Source: JAUWKC01 sp035529895
Lineage (GTDB): Bacteria; Planctomycetota; Phycisphaerae; Sedimentisphaerales; Anaerobacaceae
Assembly (NCBI GenBank): GCA_035529895.1
Contig: DATKVV010000053.1
Coordinates: forward strand, 26,932-90,931
Reading direction: 5' to 3'
DNA: 64,000 nt
Made by a program: the position numbers and the translations under genes. The notes under the pieces are model-generated. The model did not search any database, had not been told where the DNA came from, and was given only the letters and a program-made list of their open reading frames with translations. Positions 35,060-43,018 of the stretch are shown piece by piece (position 1 is the first letter of the stretch; each line of letters starts with the position of its first letter).

Positions 35060-36532
35060 TTAGTCCTCAAAGGGCACCGCTGCCGAGTAGTTCGGAGCCT
35101 CCTTGGTTATCTGTATATCGTGGGGATGCGACTCGCTCACCGAGGCCGGGCTTATTCGCACAAACCGCCCGTTCTTCCTTAGCTCTTCTATGTCCCGGGC
35201 CCCGCAGTAGCCCATGCCCGCCCGCAGCCCCCCGACAAGTTGATAGACGAAATCATCCAGCGTCCCCCGATACGGCACCCGCCCTTCGACGCCTTCCGGC
35301 ACAAGTTTATCTCTCTCGGTGGTGCTCTTCTGCCCGTACCTCTCTGCCGAACCTTTTACCATTGCCCCCAAGGAACCCATGCCTCTGTATTCTTTGAACT
35401 GTCTGCCCTTGTAAATAACCAACTGTCCCGGGCTTTCCTTCAAACCGGCAAACAACGACCCAATCATAACAGTGGAAGCCCCGGCGGCGATTGCCTTGCT
35501 TATATCCCCCGAGTGTCTGATGCCGCCGTCGGCAATAACCGGAACATCGTGCTTCTCGGCCGCTTCGGCACAGTTGATTATTGCCGATACTTGCGGCACG
35601 CCCACCCCTGAAATAACCCGCGTGGTGCAGATTGCACCCGGCCCAATGCCAACCTTCACCGCGTTTGTGCCGGCCGCTATCAAATCTTCCGCCGCCTGTG
35701 CCGTCGCAATATTGCCGGCAATCACGTCAATCTTATGCTTGTTCTTGATTGCCCTTACGGTATCGATGACGTTCTGTGAATGCCCGTGAGCGGTATCGAC
35801 CACTATAACATCGACCTCCGCGGCTATCAGCGCCTCGATTCGCTCGTAGTCGTGGACCCCTACGGCAGCCCCGACTCGCAGTCTGCCTCTGTCGTCTCTG
35901 GCCGCCAGCGGGTACTGCTGCACCCGGTCGATATCCCTCATCGTAATAAGGCCCGCAAGCTCGCCTTTTGAGTTGACCAGCAGTAACTTCTCCACCTTAT
36001 GCTTTTGCAGGATTTCTTTCGCGTCTTCGAGGCTGGTTCCCGCCGGGCCCGTAATGAGCTTTTCCTTGGTCATTACCAAGTTTATTTTCACATCATAGTC
36101 TTTGAGAAATTTAAGGTCTCTTCGCGTCAGAATGCCCACCAGTTTCTTGCCGTCGACGATGGGAATGCCCGAAACATTCTGCTGATTCATCAGTTCTTGT
36201 GCTTTTCTGACCGGCTCACCCGGCGACAGCGCCACCGGGTCCAGAATAACGCCGTGTTCGGAACGTTTGACCTTGGCGACTTCTATTTTCTGCGCCTCGA
36301 CCGACAGATTCTTGTGGATTATGCCGACCCCGCCTTCCTGCCCCAGCGCTATCGCCAGTGCCGCCTCCGTTACTGTATCCATCGCCGCCGACACAATCGG
36401 AATATTTATTTTGATATTGTTGGTTAACCTCGTGCTCGTATCGGCCTGGCTTGGCACGAAATCGCTCTTTGCCGGTATAAGCAGCACATCGTCGAAGGTT
36501 ATACCTTCGGCAACAATTTTGCTCTTATCCAT
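35060..36532 (-). CDS. guaB: IMP dehydrogenase
   Basis: Oxidises IMP to XMP with NAD+, the committed step to GMP. 490 residues from ATG 36532, with GGAG six bases upstream; the frame's upstream 59 codons have no ribosome site. Landmarks: GITFDDVLLIP, AAMDTVTEAALAIALGQEGG, two CBS domains (about 95-210), the NAD/IMP loop VKVGIGPGAICTTR with the catalytic Cys, and the flap EGVEGRVPYRG. First gene of guaBA. Confidence 0.97.
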   Translation of the reverse strand: MDKSKIVAEGITFDDVLLIPAKSDFVPSQADTSTRLTNNIKINIPIVSAAMDTVTEAALAIALGQEGGVGIIHKNLSVEAQKIEVAKVKRSEHGVILDPVALSPGEPVRKAQELMNQQNVSGIPIVDGKKLVGILTRRDLKFLKDYDVKINLVMTKEKLITGPAGTSLEDAKEILQKHKVEKLLLVNSKGELAGLITMRDIDRVQQYPLAARDDRGRLRVGAAVGVHDYERIEALIAAEVDVIVVDTAHGHSQNVIDTVRAIKNKHKIDVIAGNIATAQAAEDLIAAGTNAVKVGIGPGAICTTRVISGVGVPQVSAIINCAEAAEKHDVPVIADGGIRHSGDISKAIAAGASTVMIGSLFAGLKESPGQLVIYKGRQFKEYRGMGSLGAMVKGSAERYGQKSTTERDKLVPEGVEGRVPYRGTLDDFVYQLVGGLRAGMGYCGARDIEELRKNGRFVRISPASVSESHPHDIQITKEAPNYSAAVPFED

Positions 36533-36730
36533 TCTTATCTCCAGTATTAGTCGCTGCTTTGCTCTCGCGTTAATCGCGTCAGTATAATAGTGGTCCCGAC
36601 CACCGTCAAACCTATTCTTGCCCCCAAAACAGGGCCTTTTTGTATGCACTTGGCCCGCCGACGCAAATATAATTAAAATACTCAAAGCAGGTGGAGTTTG
36701 CGCGCCCATTTTGAGGTCAGGACCGAGTCT

Positions 36731-37342
36731 ATGTTTGTGAAAGCTGGCCAGCGAAGTGTTGACAATATTGGTAAGGAAAGGTTAGTGCCGCAGAAGCCGG
36801 ATTCAGCGTTAGTAGAGGCCGCTGTCAACGGGGATGCCGATAGCTTTACCGAACTGTGTCGGCGATATTATCCGGCTATGGTTGCAATCGGCCATTCGAT
36901 ACTGGGCGACAAGCATTTGGCCGAGGACGCCGCTCAGCAGGCCTTCGCGAACGCGGTTCGAAAGCTGCCGCAGCTAAAAAAGAAGAATCGGTTCGCTATG
37001 TGGCTCGCCGCCATTTGCAGAAACGCAGCAAAAGATATGGCCCGCAACGTAGGGGCAGACCCACGTGTCTGCCCTACATCCCGCACCACTGATGACCTTT
37101 CGACGATAGCGGCCAAATCGCAGCAAAACGATGCTGCCGAAGCAGTTAGAGAAGCAATTGGCCGGCTCTCGGCTTCAAATAGGGAAGTGATCTTCCTGCG
37201 GTTCTATGACGGAATGACATACGAGGCAATCTCTGCGGTGTTGGGGCTCTCAAGGCAGGCGATAAACGGCAGACTCCGCAGGGCGAAAAAGAAAATCGCC
37301 GAGCACCTGCGGCGTACCGGCTTTGCTGAGGTTGAATTATGA
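36731..37342 (+). CDS. ECF sigma factor, module 2, with in-frame REP-like insert
   Basis: About 203 residues from ATG 36731. Region 2 is GDADSFTELCRRYYPAMVAI then LAEDAAQQAFANAVRKLPQL; region 4 is LSASNREVIFLRFYDGMTYE with the AISAVLGLSRQAINGRLRRA helix-turn-helix. Residues about 107-116 (VGADPRVCPT) sit in the flexible linker between regions 2 and 4. They are encoded by a 29-bp imperfect palindrome at 37049-37077 that looks like a REP element. The frame is kept, so the protein may still work. Overlaps the FecR gene by ATGA. Confidence 0.9.
   Translation: MFVKAGQRSVDNIGKERLVPQKPDSALVEAAVNGDADSFTELCRRYYPAMVAIGHSILGDKHLAEDAAQQAFANAVRKLPQLKKKNRFAMWLAAICRNAAKDMARNVGADPRVCPTSRTTDDLSTIAAKSQQNDAAEAVREAIGRLSASNREVIFLRFYDGMTYEAISAVLGLSRQAINGRLRRAKKKIAEHLRRTGFAEVEL
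37049..37077. repeat. REP-like palindrome inside a sigma gene
   Basis: GTAGGGGCAGAC (37049-37060) pairs with GTCTGCCCTAC (37067-37077), one base bulged, loop CCACGT. The GTAG head matches the REP-like copies near 13920 and 51856. Confidence 0.75.
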
Positions 37343-38646
37343 ACCAAAAGAAAGATGAAAAATGGCTGGACGAACTTATCTTTCGGGCCGTCGATTCAGG
37401 CAAGCTGGAGTTCGACGCTGAAAAGTGGAAGCAAAAACATCCGGAAGAATTCAAAATCCTTTGCTCACGGCCTCGACAGGGGCGGGCTACCCGGCAAGCT
37501 GCAATATGGATGTTCATTCGCAGCAGCCCAATAACAAAGCTCGCTGCCGCCGTAACTGCTGCCGCCGCGGTGATAGCGGCTTCACTAATCTGGTTCAGTC
37601 CACCAAAACCTGCAGCGGTGGTTGGTCAGGTAAGCAATCTCTACGGAATAGTTACCTTGAACAACGGAGGCTTGCCTGAAAAGGTCCTGGAAACCACCGA
37701 TGTTCTTGCCGGCCAATGGGTCGAGGTCTTATCCGGAAGCAGGGCCGGGATTCTGCTGAAAGACCAAAGCAGACTATCGCCGGAACCGCGAACGGCTTTT
37801 CAGGTCAATGCTCGAAAGCACGGTCTTGAGATTCTGTTGGAGCGGGGCGCTATTGCGATAGAAGCCGCTAAGCAGCCGCCCGGCAAATCCCTCACCATCA
37901 AAACCGACGGTTCCCGGATTAGGGTGTTCGGAACCAGGCTTGACGTACGTCTGGTCAGAAAGCCTGATGGCAGCAGGCGAACTCGTGTCAGGGTCGCATC
38001 GGGGAGCGTTGAACTGCAATCGTCCGGAAAGAAGGTTCTGCTCTTACCAAATACTGAAGGAATAGCTGATGAAGGTCAAGAACCGGTTCGGCGTTCAGCA
38101 AATTTGGAAGTAAGTGAGATGACTCGGCTGTTCGACAAGAGCAAAGAATTGGCGGCGCAGTCGAATGTAAAAGCGGGTCTGCCTGTCATCATCGACTTCA
38201 TGGGCGGCAGCTCTGCAACTGTATGGACGGTCGTTGCCTCGGAAAAGCTGCAAGCCGCGGATGCGGACCGATACTTGCTGAGGTTGAAACACCCTGCTTT
38301 CGGCGTGGAGGCCTTTACACTTGATGGCGCTGCGCTTGATGTCGACGCAAAGGGCAATGTTCTACAGATTGATCTTGCCGATGCCCTTGAAAAATCAGCG
38401 CCGGCCGGTCACCTTATCCTGAAGATACCCAATGTCCAGGGCCTGTTCCGGGCCGAAGAGGAGGGTATCTTTCAATTTGACTCGCCGCCGTGCGCCGCTC
38501 CTGTCGTCACGCTTTTCCAATTCCGTCTGCCTGAAGGCGCATACGTTGATGAAGCGTCTCCCGAGATCATCGAAAGAGAAAAGAAACTGAACAAACTTGT
38601 TGTTACTGTTGCTGCCAATTCACAGATGCCGGAGGTCTGTTATTAA
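37339..38646 (+). CDS. FecR-domain membrane protein, module 2
   Basis: 435 residues. Cytosolic N-terminus (about 1-65), one membrane span (KLAAAVTAAAAVIAASLIWF), then a FecR domain with GSRAGILLKDQSRLSPEPRT and GSRIRVFGTRLDVRLVR-type motifs ending in SGSVELQSSGKK. FecR proteins pass outer signals to ECF sigma factors. The ATGA overlap with the sigma gene supports a regulatory pair. The C-terminal 150 residues have no known domain. A TonB transducer is not encoded nearby, so the signal is probably not a siderophore type. Confidence 0.85.
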   Translation: MNQKKDEKWLDELIFRAVDSGKLEFDAEKWKQKHPEEFKILCSRPRQGRATRQAAIWMFIRSSPITKLAAAVTAAAAVIAASLIWFSPPKPAAVVGQVSNLYGIVTLNNGGLPEKVLETTDVLAGQWVEVLSGSRAGILLKDQSRLSPEPRTAFQVNARKHGLEILLERGAIAIEAAKQPPGKSLTIKTDGSRIRVFGTRLDVRLVRKPDGSRRTRVRVASGSVELQSSGKKVLLLPNTEGIADEGQEPVRRSANLEVSEMTRLFDKSKELAAQSNVKAGLPVIIDFMGGSSATVWTVVASEKLQAADADRYLLRLKHPAFGVEAFTLDGAALDVDAKGNVLQIDLADALEKSAPAGHLILKIPNVQGLFRAEEEGIFQFDSPPCAAPVVTLFQFRLPEGAYVDEASPEIIEREKKLNKLVVTVAANSQMPEVCY

Positions 38647-38764
38647 GAGGCCGGAATTTGTGTGGAAAACGTGCATTTGAATATAGTGAACCTTAAAGTT
38701 CAGTGTTGTGTTCAAAGAACAGAATTGTTGTTTCTTTGTGAAATGTAAGTGGGAGGTAAGTAAC

Positions 38765-41062
38765 ATGTATACAAAAAAGCTTGTACTTAGTGTCTGTATT
38801 CTATTAATCGGACTGGTCGTTGTATTAGACTGGACACGCGCTTCCGAGAATAGCGGCGTGCATCTGAAGTTCTCGCTGCAGCCCAAGCCCGTTACTATTA
38901 CGGTCTCTGGGAAAGTCACCGACAAAGAGAAAGGCCAACCCATTCCCGACGCCCTGGTGCGGGGCCATGTCGTTATCTGGAAGCATCAAGGGCCGGACCT
39001 GTTTGAAAAATGTCCATATCAGGAAACCAGAACCGATGCCGCCGGTATGTATCAACTGCAGTTTCCAACGCCTCTAACCACTTCGGGACCTATGAAAGGC
39101 AAAGACGGCCTTTGCGTCTATGTCAGTGCCCCCGGCTATGAAACGACGCCGAAATATGGCAGGCCGAACGTAACCTCGGAGAATACCAACTACCCGAGCT
39201 TCAATTTTGAACTGGCTCCGGGCCAACTAATAAAAGGCGTCGTCGTCGATGAAAATGGCAGCCCAATCAAAAGTGCTGTGGTGCGCCTTCAAGGAGGTTT
39301 GAATGGCGATTGGGATTTCTTTGGATCAACGGGGAAAACTGTTACTGATGAGAGCGGACGGTTTGAACTGTGGATCACCAAAGGCAGAGGACGCTGGCTG
39401 AATATCTCAAAACAAGGCTATGGTTCAGCGTTTCTTTGGGATTATCTGGATAAAGATGATATAGGAACATTGATTATGCCGCAAGGCGGCAGCATATCCG
39501 GAAGGGTAATCGATGCCGCCGGCAAACCCTTGGCGAATTGCGAAGTTTCGGTTCGTGGCTATCCGTGCGGTTTAATTGATAAGGTGCTGACAGACCGGGA
39601 CGGCAAATATGAAGTCCGGGGAATTCCTGGTGATCCGAGCATTGTTGAATTCTACACGAAGAAGAACAAACGCTATATGGATGTGTGGGGCAAAGTTGAG
39701 GTCTATGCCCGCCTCGAACCCGAAATGAAATTACAAAATGTCCCGCAGTATCAAATCATGGCCCAGGATGGCAAGACGATAACCGGCCCCGACCTTGTGG
39801 TAGGAAACGATACGAGCGTTTCAGGTAAATTGACTGCTTCGAAAGCGACCTTCGGCCTTGGCGGATTGATGGTCCGGCTGGACTATGGCTGGGACAATAT
39901 GGTCGAGGCCGATGCCGAAGGCAATTTCCGCTTTCCGTTTGTCTCGCCCGGCAAACATCGCCTGACCGCTTATCTGCCTCACAATTTGCGGTACGACCGG
40001 GGCATTGGACACATTGAAATTGAAGTTGAACAGGGCAAACCGCTCGAAGGTTTACAAATACAGTTGGACGACCTTGCCGAGGTGCGAGTGCAGTTTTTGG
40101 ATGCCGACGGCAACCCTCTGCCGGGAATTACCGCCGGCGCAACCTGGTCAAACAGTGGTGACGGAGCCTGGACCGAGGGCACAAAATCCGACAAAGACGG
40201 CTGGGCCGTCCTGTATTTGTATCCCGACAGCGTACAATATGTGCGTGGTTTTGACCATTCAGGAGACCTCGTGGCCGAAGGTTTCGAAAAGGTCGAACCT
40301 GCGCCGGGCCAGGTGTTGGAGAATCTGCAGATTCTTATGGTGCCCACCGCCGGTATTTCCGGCCGACTGCTGGATGAAAAAAATCAGCCGCTCTCTGAAA
40401 AGGTTCTGCTTTGCAAACTCGATTTTGCTGATGGTGTGAGCAAAACAGAGCGCATAAAAACTGATTCCGCAGCCCGCTTTGAAATTCGCCGACTCACCCC
40501 CGGCATTGTCACCCTTTCTTTGGAACGGGATTCCGTTCTTTTCAATGATATACTTTCGTTTGTGCTTGGGCCCGGGCAAACAAGGGACCTCGGCGATGTC
40601 ACGTTGGAGCATGGTCTCGATAAGGAAAAGATGATCCGTCAAAAGCACACCCACGCTATGGAGCATCCTGACGAAATCGTTCAGGCCGCCGAGCAGCTCT
40701 TCGCCAAGATTCGCAACGCCGACTACGACTATTTTCTCAAGGAGAATGCCGACTGGCGCGACTTCCCCATCGTCGGATACTACCAGACCCATCACTGGTT
40801 CGACGTGCTGGTCAAATGGATATCCAAGACCTTCAAGGAAAACCCGATTGTGGCCGTCGAGCTTGGCAAAGTCTTCGAAAACCCGGAAGCGATAAATGAT
40901 AAAAAAGGCCTGCCTACCGTCCCGTACAAGCTCACTTTGAAAGACGGCACAGTCTTACAAGGCAATCTGCCCTTCGAGTTCAATTTCGACGGCGATATAC
41001 CCCATTGGCACGGCATCCACGGCATTGATTGGCATTTGCAGGACGGGACTCCATCGAAATAG
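38765..41062 (+). CDS. secreted carboxypeptidase-regulatory-like multidomain protein
   Basis: 765 residues from ATG 38765, after GGGAGG. N-terminal signal or anchor (LVLSVCILLIGLVVVLDW). At least five beta-sandwich repeats of the carboxypeptidase-regulatory type are seen, for example VSGKVTDKEKGQPIPDALVR, IKGVVVDENGSPIKSAVVRL, ISGRVIDAAGKPLANCEVSV, VQFLDADGNPLPGITAGATW and ISGRLLDEKNQPLSEKVLLC. A C-terminal 120 residues (KIRNADYDYFLKENADWRDF and on) form a different domain. It follows the FecR gene by about 120 bp and is probably the effector of module 2. Confidence 0.8.
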   Translation: MYTKKLVLSVCILLIGLVVVLDWTRASENSGVHLKFSLQPKPVTITVSGKVTDKEKGQPIPDALVRGHVVIWKHQGPDLFEKCPYQETRTDAAGMYQLQFPTPLTTSGPMKGKDGLCVYVSAPGYETTPKYGRPNVTSENTNYPSFNFELAPGQLIKGVVVDENGSPIKSAVVRLQGGLNGDWDFFGSTGKTVTDESGRFELWITKGRGRWLNISKQGYGSAFLWDYLDKDDIGTLIMPQGGSISGRVIDAAGKPLANCEVSVRGYPCGLIDKVLTDRDGKYEVRGIPGDPSIVEFYTKKNKRYMDVWGKVEVYARLEPEMKLQNVPQYQIMAQDGKTITGPDLVVGNDTSVSGKLTASKATFGLGGLMVRLDYGWDNMVEADAEGNFRFPFVSPGKHRLTAYLPHNLRYDRGIGHIEIEVEQGKPLEGLQIQLDDLAEVRVQFLDADGNPLPGITAGATWSNSGDGAWTEGTKSDKDGWAVLYLYPDSVQYVRGFDHSGDLVAEGFEKVEPAPGQVLENLQILMVPTAGISGRLLDEKNQPLSEKVLLCKLDFADGVSKTERIKTDSAARFEIRRLTPGIVTLSLERDSVLFNDILSFVLGPGQTRDLGDVTLEHGLDKEKMIRQKHTHAMEHPDEIVQAAEQLFAKIRNADYDYFLKENADWRDFPIVGYYQTHHWFDVLVKWISKTFKENPIVAVELGKVFENPEAINDKKGLPTVPYKLTLKDGTVLQGNLPFEFNFDGDIPHWHGIHGIDWHLQDGTPSK

Positions 41063-41105
41063 CAGGAGCAATCGTCCTCAAATCGCCAAAGACGTCATGC
41101 AAATA

Positions 41106-41135
41106 AGGCCGGGTTCTCTCTGCTCGGCCTTTTTC
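41106..41135 (+). terminator. intrinsic terminator
   Basis: AGGCCG (41106-41111) and CGGCCT (41125-41130) with a T-run. Followed by ATGCGCT, as in three other terminators of this region. Confidence 0.75.
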
Positions 41136-41251
41136 ATGCGCTGTTGCAGGCAAGTGTAGGGCAAGAAGAAAACCCGGGAAAATCGCCAGAATTATTTGTC
41201 CGTGCTCGCGGCTTTTTCGTCTAAACTATTGGACGACTATAGTTGCCCAAA

Positions 41252-41267
41252 CTGAATCGCGATTCAG
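41252..41267. promoter_or_regulatory. 16-bp perfect palindrome at a sigma-gene start
   Basis: CTGAATCGCGATTCAG, ending in the AGGAG ribosome site (41266-41270) of the next gene. Could be an operator or an RNA hairpin that hides the ribosome site. Confidence 0.5.
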
Positions 41268-41278
41268 GAGAACAAATA

Positions 41279-41812
41279 GTGGGTCAGGTGCGACGGCTCT
41301 GCCGGCAGGCAAAAGCTGGCGATAAACGTGCAGCCGCTGAGTTGCTGAGGCTGTCTTATGAAAAAATCTTCAATTACCTAAGACGCTTATCCTCAAATGC
41401 CGCAGATGCGGAGGACCTGACCCAGGAAACCTTCGCGAAGGTCTGGTCGGCACTGGGCGACTTTCGGGGTCAAAGCGAGTTTTCGACCTGGGTCCACGGA
41501 ATCGCCTACCACGTTTACATTGACTGGCGCCGCAGAAAAGAACCGGTTGTGCAAACGGATGCGTGGTGGCAGGAGCGCGTGGAACTTAATCCCGGTCTTT
41601 TCAAGTGCGCCGAAGACAAGCAACTGGTCGACCGGCTGTATAGACTTGTCGACCAACTGACCGAAGATAAGAAGCAGATTATACACCTGCACTTTTACCA
41701 GGGACTTTCATTGCGGGATACGGCTTACGTATTGAACGAAGCCCCCAGCACCGTCAAGTACCGATTTCGCAAAATAATGGAGTCTCTCAGGTCACAGATG
41801 AATAAGGTGTGA
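41279..41812 (+). CDS. ECF sigma factor, module 3
   Basis: About 177 residues. GTG 41279 is chosen over TTG 41243 because AGGAG lies eight bases upstream. Region 2: AADAEDLTQETFAKVWSALG then FSTWVHGIAYHVYIDWRRRK; region 4: LTEDKKQIIHLHFYQGLSLR followed by DTAYVLNEAPSTVKYRFRKI. GGAAA-N16-GTC (41177-41200) upstream may be its own ECF promoter. It is followed after 7 bp by a membrane-anchored protein gene and then an S41 peptidase gene. Confidence 0.9.
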   Translation: MGQVRRLCRQAKAGDKRAAAELLRLSYEKIFNYLRRLSSNAADAEDLTQETFAKVWSALGDFRGQSEFSTWVHGIAYHVYIDWRRRKEPVVQTDAWWQERVELNPGLFKCAEDKQLVDRLYRLVDQLTEDKKQIIHLHFYQGLSLRDTAYVLNEAPSTVKYRFRKIMESLRSQMNKV

Positions 41813-41819
41813 GGCCTAT

Positions 41820-42995
41820 ATGATGAAAGATAAGAAAAATATCGAGCAATTCTTGCGGAATGCACCGCACGCACCGGTTCCCTCGCGCTTGTTGGAAAGA
41901 TTAGAGGCGAATATAACCTTAACCGCACCCCAAAAGCGAGAACCGCCCCCGAATGTCTTTGCAGCAATTGTAAAGCAAAAGATACCAAAGTTGGCCGCAG
42001 CGGCGGTATTGATTCTTGCTGTGGGTGTGGCAATTACCTTTCTTAACAGGTTTGTCACACCCGCTTATGCCATTGAACAGACCATAGAAGCGTTGCGGGA
42101 AGTATCCACCGTGCACGTGATTGGCACCACCTGGGACGGCCATCGCTTTGAAGCCTGGAACAAAATCAATCCCCAGACCGGCAAGGCGGAGTGGGTCTGC
42201 ATCGACGAGACACCCCACGGCCATAAGATTGCCTCTACCCCAAAAGGCTCCTGCGTCTGGGACAAGGACGGCAATGTCGTCAGGCTTACTAACCGCATCA
42301 TCTCGACCAACGACTTCAGGTACTCTCGCGTTCTTGAGGATTTGTCTAATCGTGCGCGCAACCCGCGTGACGGTGAGCAGATAAGCATTTATCGTGAAAA
42401 GGACGCCCGGACCGGAAAAAGGCTTATTGTCATCTGGGCGGTCACAAAGATGCAGGACTACAGGGTCTATATCGACCCGGTTACGAAACTTCCTGTTCGA
42501 ATCATTTATGACCGGGCTGATAACATGAAACAGATATGCAAAACCATCGATAATATTTCTTATAATGTGGAATTGCCGCAAGGGATGTTTGATTTTGAAG
42601 TCCCGCCGGAGCACGTCAGGGATTACAGCTTGCTTGAAGATCCTAATAAAGGTATGCCTGCCGAGGGGATGAGCCATGAAGAAGCCGGTGTCAAAATTGT
42701 CAAGGAATACTGGCACGCTCTTATCGATGGTAATTGGAATTACGTATCACAATTAAGACCGGTGGAGGACTGGAAAACTGATTACCGAAAAGATGGGCCG
42801 GCAGAACTTATAGAGGTCAGGCAGCCATATCCTCAACGAGGATGTTCGGGTTTGATTGTGCCGTGTGTGGTCCGGTTTACAGATGGCAAAGTAAAAGAAG
42901 TGGAGTTGGTGGTCAATTACCGTGAAATAAACGGCCAAACTTCCACTATTATCGTGGCAACTTGGGGCTGGCCTAAGCTCCTTGAGGAAAAATGA
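41820..42995 (+). CDS. single-span membrane protein with LolA-like periplasmic part, module 3
   Basis: 391 residues. The N-terminal 55 residues are cytosolic (NIEQFLRNAPHAPVPSRLLE), followed by one span (LAAAAVLILAVGVAITFLNR) and a periplasmic part. AIEQTIEALREVSTVHVIGT begins a beta-rich domain with MQDYRVYIDPVTKLPVRIIY and MFDFEVPPE, resembling the LolA-like fold seen in many planctomycete ECF operons. Probably the anti-sigma factor of module 3, by topology and position; not proven. Two ATGs (41820 and 41823) are possible starts. Confidence 0.65.
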   Translation: MMKDKKNIEQFLRNAPHAPVPSRLLERLEANITLTAPQKREPPPNVFAAIVKQKIPKLAAAAVLILAVGVAITFLNRFVTPAYAIEQTIEALREVSTVHVIGTTWDGHRFEAWNKINPQTGKAEWVCIDETPHGHKIASTPKGSCVWDKDGNVVRLTNRIISTNDFRYSRVLEDLSNRARNPRDGEQISIYREKDARTGKRLIVIWAVTKMQDYRVYIDPVTKLPVRIIYDRADNMKQICKTIDNISYNVELPQGMFDFEVPPEHVRDYSLLEDPNKGMPAEGMSHEEAGVKIVKEYWHALIDGNWNYVSQLRPVEDWKTDYRKDGPAELIEVRQPYPQRGCSGLIVPCVVRFTDGKVKEVELVVNYREINGQTSTIIVATWGWPKLLEEK

Positions 42996-43018
42996 ACACT
43001 CTGAAAGGAAATTCAATT

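Noticed and set aside
42490..42520. GTTCGAATC resembling a tRNA T-loop
   Set aside because: It lies in the reading frame of the LolA-like protein and has no acceptor or anticodon stems around it.
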